This document shows, one piece after another, positions 5,459 to 10,557 of a stretch of DNA of 10,557 nt. This stretch comes from an uncultured Gammaproteobacteria bacterium (GTDB lineage Bacteria > Pseudomonadota > Gammaproteobacteria > Coxiellales > Coxiellaceae). Made by a program: the position numbers and the translations under genes. The stretch lies in the NCBI GenBank assembly GCA_903870185.1, contig CAIQCE010000319.1:1-10557 (forward strand), read 5' to 3'. Below the pieces are notes generated by a model. That model searched no databases and was not told the DNA's origin. It was given only the letters and a program-made list of their open reading frames with translations. Position 1 is the stretch's first letter. Each line of letters starts with the position of its first letter.

Positions 5459-7483
5459 ATGCCACAGGATAGACCGAGTATCACATTTCAGATCAGCCGC
5501 ACGCTTAATGCACTGGGTAATGGAGCCCTTGCCGCTGTCGCAACCCTTAACAGTGTTTTTCTAGCAGGCTTAGGATTTACCGCAGGCTCGATTAATTCTT
5601 ACACGGCTGGAGCCGCTTGGGAAAAAAGCCAGCCTGCTTCTTGGCACCTTTGGTTATTCGATCGAGTCATTGCTATTAGTTATGCTTTAGCTTGTGGAGC
5701 GACTATTATTGCCTCGGTCTACATGTTGATGACTGCACTGACAGGCATTGGCGCTCTCTTTGTTACTAGTCTTTTAATTGCCGCTCTTACTTTTATCTCC
5801 AGCTATAATCGATTAGGTGTTACTAAAGCAGCTTTATTAACCCTAGCTGTCAGCATTGTATTCTTGGCCATTGCTTTAGGATTAAGCCTAGGTATTGGAC
5901 CTATGATGATCCCTGGGGTTATGCTTTATTCTACTTATTTAATTGCAAGTGCGATGGGCTTTGCTTCAGCCACTGTTAACTATGGGATCACTCAAGGAAA
6001 AATTATTGCTTTAGCGACTCCTCTTTCCGCAAAAGATAAATTTTCAAAGTTTCATCAAAAATTTCTTCAAGAAAATCATAAAACCGATCATATTTTTATC
6101 GCTAAAATTGATACTATCATCGACTCAGAACTCTATATCACCATTGAAGATATGGATCTCGTGATCAAGGTTAAAGATTCATCTTCGTACAATCCTCAAC
6201 AATTACTTGAAATCAAAGTATTCGATTTTGATCCAATGCAATTGAGCGCACTCATTAACATTCAAAAACTAACTCTAGTTGGAAATGATATTTATTCTCG
6301 TACTGAGAGTGTGCAAACCACCACTGCTGAAATAAAAAATCGAAACGAACGTAAAACTCATAAAAACAATAAACGCATTTTAAATACTATCGTATTACTT
6401 TCTTCCCTTTGCTCTGCATTGGCGATGGGAGCTTTAGCTTTTGTTAGCATTAGCGCGATACCCGATGTATTTGGCTTTAATATGCCTTCAATCAGCCTTA
6501 CGATATTAGCGGTTACTATCTCTCTAGTCACGATTGCAGCATTAATCCCTTTGACTTATAAAATGGCTCAAACTCTCGTTAATAAATTTGCCAGCTTAAC
6601 ATTCAAAGATATTCGAGAATTTTTCAGAGTTAAATTAGGAAAGATGATCTATAACTTATGGGTTTATGACTCTAAAAACTCCAACCATCGATCGATGGGA
6701 AAAGGGAGATTTTATGTTCGAGCTGTCATTAGTATACTCGCCATACCCATTGCCATTATCGGAGTTGTAATGACAATGATTCAAGCGGGTAATAGTGTGA
6801 CCGCCGTAGCACAGCAAATGTTTCGATTTTTTAAAATCAGCTTTAATCAAGATCAAGCTCAAGAACTTAGTGCAGCCGATCAGGTTGTTGGTTGCATAGC
6901 TGATACTGTTTTTGCAGCTGAAACGGCACTTTTAACATTGCAAGATACTTTTCCAGCTAAACCACCTATAATCAAAGAAAATATATCATGGTCTGAAGGA
7001 AGGGAAGAGGAAGTAGAGGCCTTGATTCCAGATGGTTTTCCGGCTGAAGTAGCTTTAAATGATCAGAATATTATTAATCTGACCACAGATGAACCCAGGC
7101 CTATTTCTCAAGCATTAGAAGAGCATAATACTGAAGCTTTTCATAGCCCACATCCTCAAACGCAGCCTAATACCTCCACCACGCCAACTACCCCTCATGA
7201 CCCCATTCCTGTTGCACTTCTTGCTTTAAGCTATATTGCCCTACCTAGAGGAATGAAACATGATCCACGTCTTTTCGGTGGAGTATCTAGTAGGAAGCCG
7301 CAGGTACTTGGTAAAACTCAATCTTCCACTGATCCTTCAGCAATTTCGACTACCCCTGGAAACGCTGCTTTAGCTGCTCCACCTGATCCTCATCAATCTT
7401 TACAAACAAATTTGAGTGCGGATGTAACTCTTGGTTTATCGGTAGAGACTGTAGGCCTATTATCTGCAGGAATGGCTTGCTAG
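5459..7483 (+). CDS. Orphan polytopic membrane protein; candidate type IV effector
   Basis: I do not recognise this 674-residue protein. AAGGG lies 11 bases before the ATG, in an ATAAGGGAAA context shared with the 517-aa gene. Hydrophobic segments suggest helices near 22-46, 68-92, 95-115, 123-147 and 150-172, then a soluble domain (about 180-305, with LYITIEDMDLVIKVKD-type beta strands), two more helices (308-332, 344-366), a basic linker (367-418), and another helix (419-442). Residues 500-674 are low complexity, rich in Pro, Thr, Ser and Glu, with PNTSTTPTTPHDPIP at 570-584. There is no homology to a transporter that I can see. Residues 631-674 are read antisense to the end of metG, so the true ancestral C-terminus may have been lost by stop-codon read-in. 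A PmrA-type promoter upstream suggests co-regulation with Dot/Icm effectors; this role is inferred. Confidence 0.85.
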   Translation: MPQDRPSITFQISRTLNALGNGALAAVATLNSVFLAGLGFTAGSINSYTAGAAWEKSQPASWHLWLFDRVIAISYALACGATIIASVYMLMTALTGIGALFVTSLLIAALTFISSYNRLGVTKAALLTLAVSIVFLAIALGLSLGIGPMMIPGVMLYSTYLIASAMGFASATVNYGITQGKIIALATPLSAKDKFSKFHQKFLQENHKTDHIFIAKIDTIIDSELYITIEDMDLVIKVKDSSSYNPQQLLEIKVFDFDPMQLSALINIQKLTLVGNDIYSRTESVQTTTAEIKNRNERKTHKNNKRILNTIVLLSSLCSALAMGALAFVSISAIPDVFGFNMPSISLTILAVTISLVTIAALIPLTYKMAQTLVNKFASLTFKDIREFFRVKLGKMIYNLWVYDSKNSNHRSMGKGRFYVRAVISILAIPIAIIGVVMTMIQAGNSVTAVAQQMFRFFKISFNQDQAQELSAADQVVGCIADTVFAAETALLTLQDTFPAKPPIIKENISWSEGREEEVEALIPDGFPAEVALNDQNIINLTTDEPRPISQALEEHNTEAFHSPHPQTQPNTSTTPTTPHDPIPVALLALSYIALPRGMKHDPRLFGGVSSRKPQVLGKTQSSTDPSAISTTPGNAALAAPPDPHQSLQTNLSADVTLGLSVETVGLLSAGMAC

Positions 7484-9032
7484 CAGGATCTGAAGTCTCA
7501 CCTAAGATTTCAAATAATTTTCTAGAAGTGGTAGGCATAAAGGATGAACTGGCTATTGCAAAAACTCGAATAAGCTCCAAACAATTTCTCAAAATATTTA
7601 ATGCTCGAGGAAGATCAACTTTAGCCACCTTCCAAGGCTCTGAAGTCGTAATATATTCATTCCCTAATACCCATAGAGATCTTAAGGTCTGGGCTGCTTG
7701 TCTGAATTTCATGATCCTTAAAGAATGATCCAATTCTTCCAATAAAAACTTAACTTGAGACCTTAAAGTTTCATTTTCATCCAAGACTTGTAGCTCAGGC
7801 ACTCGATTATCACTGTATTTTTTCACGAGTGTTGTCACTCGATTCACAAAATTACCTAAAACATCTGCCAAATCTTTATTAACTACGGAAGCAAAATGCT
7901 CGAAAGTAAAATCTGAATCAGCTGATTCTGGTGCATTAGATAACAGATAATAACGCCAGTAATCAGCTGGAAATAATTCTAAAGCCACATCAGTAAAAAC
8001 GCCCCGCTGCTGACTAGTTGAAAATTTCCCACCTTCATAAGTCAACCAACTAAATCCTTTGATATCATCTGCCAGCTTCCAATCTTGTCGAGTACCGAGC
8101 ATCATCGCCGGCCAAAAAATCGCATGAAAAGGAATATTATCCTTCGCCATAAATTGAGCGTAACTCACTTGATCGCCTGTCTCCAGCCACCACTTTTTCC
8201 AGGATTCTGGCTGACCATGAGCCTTGGCCCACTCTTGAGTCATGCTGATATAGGCAATAGGTGCATCAAACCAAACATAAAAGACTTTGTTTTCAAAGTC
8301 AGGCTTAGGGATCTTAACACCCCATTTTAAATCACGAGAAATACAGCGCTCATGCAAACCTTCATTCAACCATTTATGAGCAATTCCTTGGGTGATAGCA
8401 GGCCAGTTCTCATGTTGGCTAACCCACTCTTGCACTTCAGGCGCTAGATTCTGTAATTTCAAAAATAGGTGGTGAGTAGATCGAATCTCCAGATCCTGGC
8501 TACCACTGATGGCTGACCGAGGATTCACCAAATCAGTAGTCTCCAAAAGCCGACCACAAGACTCACATTGGTCTCCCCTTGCCTTTTCATATTCACAATG
8601 GGGGCATGTCCCTTCCACATATCGGTCGGGTAAAAAACGTTGATCTGTATTGGAATAAATTTGCTGGATTTCACGCGCTTCGATGAAACCATTTTCATCT
8701 AGTGCCTTAAAGACTTCTTGGGTCAGATGATGATTCTCAGGAGCTGAGCTTCTCCCAAAATAATCAAAGGAAATCTCAAATTGTGAATAAATCGCTTTCT
8801 GCTGCTCATATAAGCGATCACAATAAGACTGAACTGACTCACCTACTGTTTCAGCTGCGATCTCAGCCGGTGTGCCATGCTCATCCGTTCCGCAGATATA
8901 GAGCACCTCTTCCCCCTGCTGGCGCAGGTGGCGAGCATAGACATCTGCTGGCAAAATCGAGCCAATCATATTGCCTAAATGTTTGATCCCATTGATATAG
9001 GGCAGTGCACTGGTAATTAAATATCGTTTCAT
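7350..9032 (-). CDS. metG: Methionyl-tRNA synthetase, short form
   Basis: MetRS attaches methionine to initiator and elongator tRNA-Met in the cytoplasm. The 560-residue protein begins MKRYLITSALPYINGIKHLG, the expected class I start with HLGN (the HIGH motif) at 18-21. Four zinc-binding cysteines (143, 146, 156, 159) have the same spacing as in E. coli MetRS. WFDAP (254-258) and ISRDLKWG (231-238) mark the catalytic core. The KMSKS loop reads KFSTS at 336-340. The alpha-helical anticodon-binding domain (about 380-555) is complete, and the protein stops at that domain's end. It therefore lacks the C-terminal EMAP/Trbp111-like tRNA-binding domain that brings E. coli MetRS to 677 residues. Its last 44 codons overlap the convergent 674-aa gene. 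It follows the six-helix membrane-protein gene by 34 bases with a hairpin in between; no strong Shine-Dalgarno is visible. Confidence 0.97.
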   Translation of the reverse strand: MKRYLITSALPYINGIKHLGNMIGSILPADVYARHLRQQGEEVLYICGTDEHGTPAEIAAETVGESVQSYCDRLYEQQKAIYSQFEISFDYFGRSSAPENHHLTQEVFKALDENGFIEAREIQQIYSNTDQRFLPDRYVEGTCPHCEYEKARGDQCESCGRLLETTDLVNPRSAISGSQDLEIRSTHHLFLKLQNLAPEVQEWVSQHENWPAITQGIAHKWLNEGLHERCISRDLKWGVKIPKPDFENKVFYVWFDAPIAYISMTQEWAKAHGQPESWKKWWLETGDQVSYAQFMAKDNIPFHAIFWPAMMLGTRQDWKLADDIKGFSWLTYEGGKFSTSQQRGVFTDVALELFPADYWRYYLLSNAPESADSDFTFEHFASVVNKDLADVLGNFVNRVTTLVKKYSDNRVPELQVLDENETLRSQVKFLLEELDHSLRIMKFRQAAQTLRSLWVLGNEYITTSEPWKVAKVDLPRALNILRNCLELIRVFAIASSSFMPTTSRKLFEILGETSDPASKPFLQIIGLQSLPINQELHPHSNLFVKIDEDQVEQLKQRFQG

Positions 9033-9054
9033 GGCGAGGGATTCTATCCGAAAT

Positions 9055-9080
9055 CAGAGGGGGGTGCTACCCCTCCTCTG
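9055..9080 (-). other. Hairpin in the metG leader, overlapping the upstream stop codon
   Basis: On the minus strand CAGAGG-A-GGGGT pairs with ACCCC-CCTCTG around a 3-base AGC loop: 11 base pairs with one bulged A, covering 9080-9055. It includes the TAG stop of the six-helix membrane protein (9069-9067) and ends 22 bases before the metG ATG. No T-run follows, so it is not a typical terminator. It could stabilise or process the mRNA, or sequester its GGAGGGG, which looks like a Shine-Dalgarno but is poorly placed. Confidence 0.55.
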
Positions 9081-9834
9081 CCACCCTCAACTTTAGATCA
9101 TGGAGGCTTAACATATAAAAATTGCTTAAAAAAGGAATGAAAATTAAAAAAACAGGGATTTGAATCAAGATCTCAAGCCAGTGTCCATAGCTTAAAATAA
9201 AGGGTTGAAATTGAATATAGTCAATTAAAACCATCAATAACAGAATTCCGGCGTAGACTATAAAACCTCTAAACCATCGACGATACACTAATTGAGCCCC
9301 TTCCTTAAAAGCCTTCCAGATAGAAAGATTGTCGATCAGTATCAGTGGGATCGCGAAGAAAAATAAAACAATTGCATAAAGAACAGGTAGACCAATGACC
9401 AAGCCCAAAAGAGGCCTCAACTGCTCATGATAACTCAAATAATTCAATAATAATCCACCGATAAGATAACCGATCGATCCTACCAAAGAAGTTAAAAATA
9501 TATAAAAAAAATAGGCTCCCAACAGCAAAAAAGAGCGCTTGAAGACAGAAGAAATAGCCTCAAATAGAGGTAAAGCCGCTCCCTCTAATAATCGATAGGA
9601 TCTAAGACAGATAACAGCCCAAATGCCCATGTTAAATAAAACCACTAATGCCATAATCAAAAGATGAACGTGTGAATTAGATGCGATGGGCAAATTTAAT
9701 TCACAATAAATTTCTTTGATAACTAATAAAGCTACAATTAATGGCCAAGTAGCCTTCAACGTACCCCATAAATTTTTCACTGCATTTAAAGTTAATCTAT
9801 TTAAACTAATGGGGGTTGCTGGGAACAGATTCAT
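9067..9834 (-). CDS. Six-helix inner-membrane protein of unknown function
   Basis: The 255-residue protein is strongly hydrophobic, with likely membrane helices near 29-41, 56-77, 101-130 (perhaps re-entrant), 141-167, 189-206 and 220-242, and short charged termini (…LKLRVAEEG). The stretch PLILIDNLSIWKAFKEGAQL (163-182), a polar amphipathic segment between helices, recalls YciC (UPF0259) and glycerophosphodiester phosphodiesterase membrane-domain proteins; I would not assign the family on that alone. The start is well supported: TAAGGG lies 7 bases before the ATG and overlaps the stop codon of the FadB/FadJ-type gene upstream, only 10 bases away, so the two genes are almost certainly co-transcribed and perhaps coupled. 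metG follows after 34 bases. The cellular role is unknown. Confidence 0.82.
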   Translation of the reverse strand: MNLFPATPISLNRLTLNAVKNLWGTLKATWPLIVALLVIKEIYCELNLPIASNSHVHLLIMALVVLFNMGIWAVICLRSYRLLEGAALPLFEAISSVFKRSFLLLGAYFFYIFLTSLVGSIGYLIGGLLLNYLSYHEQLRPLLGLVIGLPVLYAIVLFFFAIPLILIDNLSIWKAFKEGAQLVYRRWFRGFIVYAGILLLMVLIDYIQFQPFILSYGHWLEILIQIPVFLIFIPFLSNFYMLSLHDLKLRVAEEG

Positions 9835-9844
9835 AGTAATACCC

Positions 9845-10557
9845 TTATTTTATTTGCTGCCAACCAGCATCAGGCTTAAATCGTTCGCCATGTTGGTCTT
9901 GGAGCCCTTTTAAACGGATTATGATTTCTTTCATACCCCGAGTTTTTGCATAATGCAAAGGACCTCCTCTGAACGGTGCAAAACCCGTTCCAAAAATTAC
10001 TGCAGCATCTAGAAGTTCATCTGAAGCCACTAAGTTTTCTCTTAAACAACAAACACACTCATTTAACATGGATAATATTAAACGATCTTGAATCTCATCA
10101 TTATCCTCTGATCGAAAATCATGTTTAGATTCACTTCTAGGGTAATGATAAAATCCTTGATTCGATTTTAATCCTAAGTTCTTAGCCGACACTAGAGTTT
10201 TCAATCGTTCTGGAACCGGTTTTCCAAAAGCTTTAGATAAATTTTCTGCTACAGCGAGACAAATATCCAAGCCTACCTTATCAGCCAATGCTAATGGACC
10301 CATCGGCATCCCAAAATCGAGAGCAGCTTGATCAATCACTTCTGGAGTCAGCCCTTCTTCCAACATCAACATCGCTTCTAACAGATAAGGCATTAAGACT
10401 CGATTGACCAAGAAACCAGGTCGTGATTTTACAATCACAGGTAATCGATCAATCTCGCCTATAAAATTCAATGCTTGAGCAATACTCTGATCCTGTGCAT
10501 CACCATGATGCACGATTTCAACCAAAGGCATTTTTGAAACAGGATTAAAAAAATGAA
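9845..10557 (-). CDS. 3-hydroxyacyl-CoA dehydrogenase, FadB/FadJ type (N-terminus beyond window)
   Basis: This is the C-terminal part of a fatty-acid beta-oxidation enzyme that oxidises L-3-hydroxyacyl-CoA to 3-ketoacyl-CoA with NAD. The reading frame stays open to the right edge: before the internal Met at 10531 the codons read HFFNPVSK, giving HFFNPVSKMPLVEIV, the end of the NAD-binding domain. The catalytic dyad His (10555-10553) and Glu (10519-10517) is present with the 12-residue spacing known from human HADH. The C-terminal domain follows with SRPGFLVNRVLMPYLLEA and FGMPMGPLALADKVGLD. A second C-terminal repeat ends in GTGFAPFRGGPLHYAKTRG, as in bifunctional FadB/FadJ proteins that also carry an enoyl-CoA hydratase domain. 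That N-terminal domain would lie outside the window, so fadB and fadJ cannot be told apart here. It is upstream of, and probably co-transcribed with, the six-helix membrane-protein gene. Confidence 0.94.
   Translation of the reverse strand, partial: HFFNPVSKMPLVEIVHHGDAQDQSIAQALNFIGEIDRLPVIVKSRPGFLVNRVLMPYLLEAMLMLEEGLTPEVIDQAALDFGMPMGPLALADKVGLDICLAVAENLSKAFGKPVPERLKTLVSAKNLGLKSNQGFYHYPRSESKHDFRSEDNDEIQDRLILSMLNECVCCLRENLVASDELLDAAVIFGTGFAPFRGGPLHYAKTRGMKEIIIRLKGLQDQHGERFKPDAGWQQIK

Noticed and set aside
6656..6862. Minus-strand 68-codon frame
   Set aside because: Antisense shadow within the 674-aa gene.
7477..8986. Plus-strand frames at 7477-7728, 8085-8330 and 8783-8986
   Set aside because: All are antisense to the conserved metG reading frame.
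9716..9913. Plus-strand 65-codon frame
   Set aside because: Antisense across the junction of two well supported minus-strand genes.

Overview
The window looks like chromosome from a gammaproteobacterium of the Legionella/Coxiella type (order Legionellales). Evidence for this is a block of housekeeping genes resembling gammaproteobacterial homologues (RNase R, YgjP-type metallopeptidase, MetG, FadB/FadJ-type beta-oxidation enzyme). A near-consensus PmrA box lies upstream of an orphan membrane-protein gene, and the intergenic regions carry dispersed palindromic repeats. The taxonomic call is an inference: there is no rRNA gene or other definitive marker here.

Left block, minus strand (1-3292): a promoter at 3264-3292 drives a compact operon of ygjP-type metallopeptidase, a small exported cysteine-containing protein coupled to it by an ATGA overlap, and rnr (RNase R). 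rnr starts at GTG and runs off the left edge just inside its S1 domain.

Middle block, plus strand (about 3300-7483): two orphan genes lie between the minus-strand blocks. The first (517 aa) is soluble, with an Ala/Pro/Thr linker and an acidic patch near the C-terminus. The second (674 aa) is a polytopic membrane protein with a low-complexity tail. Each is preceded by a 335-340 base intergenic region carrying the same two palindromic repeat families; the first region also holds a 139-base MITE-like element with 20/21-matching terminal inverted repeats. The membrane-protein gene is preceded by tandem TTAAT half-sites at the exact PmrA spacing, overlapping the -35 of a promoter. My reading is that this is an accessory insert encoding candidate Dot/Icm type IV secretion effectors. 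The 674-aa gene ends 134 bases inside the convergent metG.

Right block, minus strand (7350-10557): a FadB/FadJ-type 3-hydroxyacyl-CoA dehydrogenase (cut by the right edge), a six-helix inner-membrane protein 10 bases downstream, and a short-form metG 34 bases after that. A strong hairpin overlaps the stop of the membrane-protein gene in the metG leader. The three genes could share a transcript. I found no tRNA, rRNA, CRISPR array or transposase gene.
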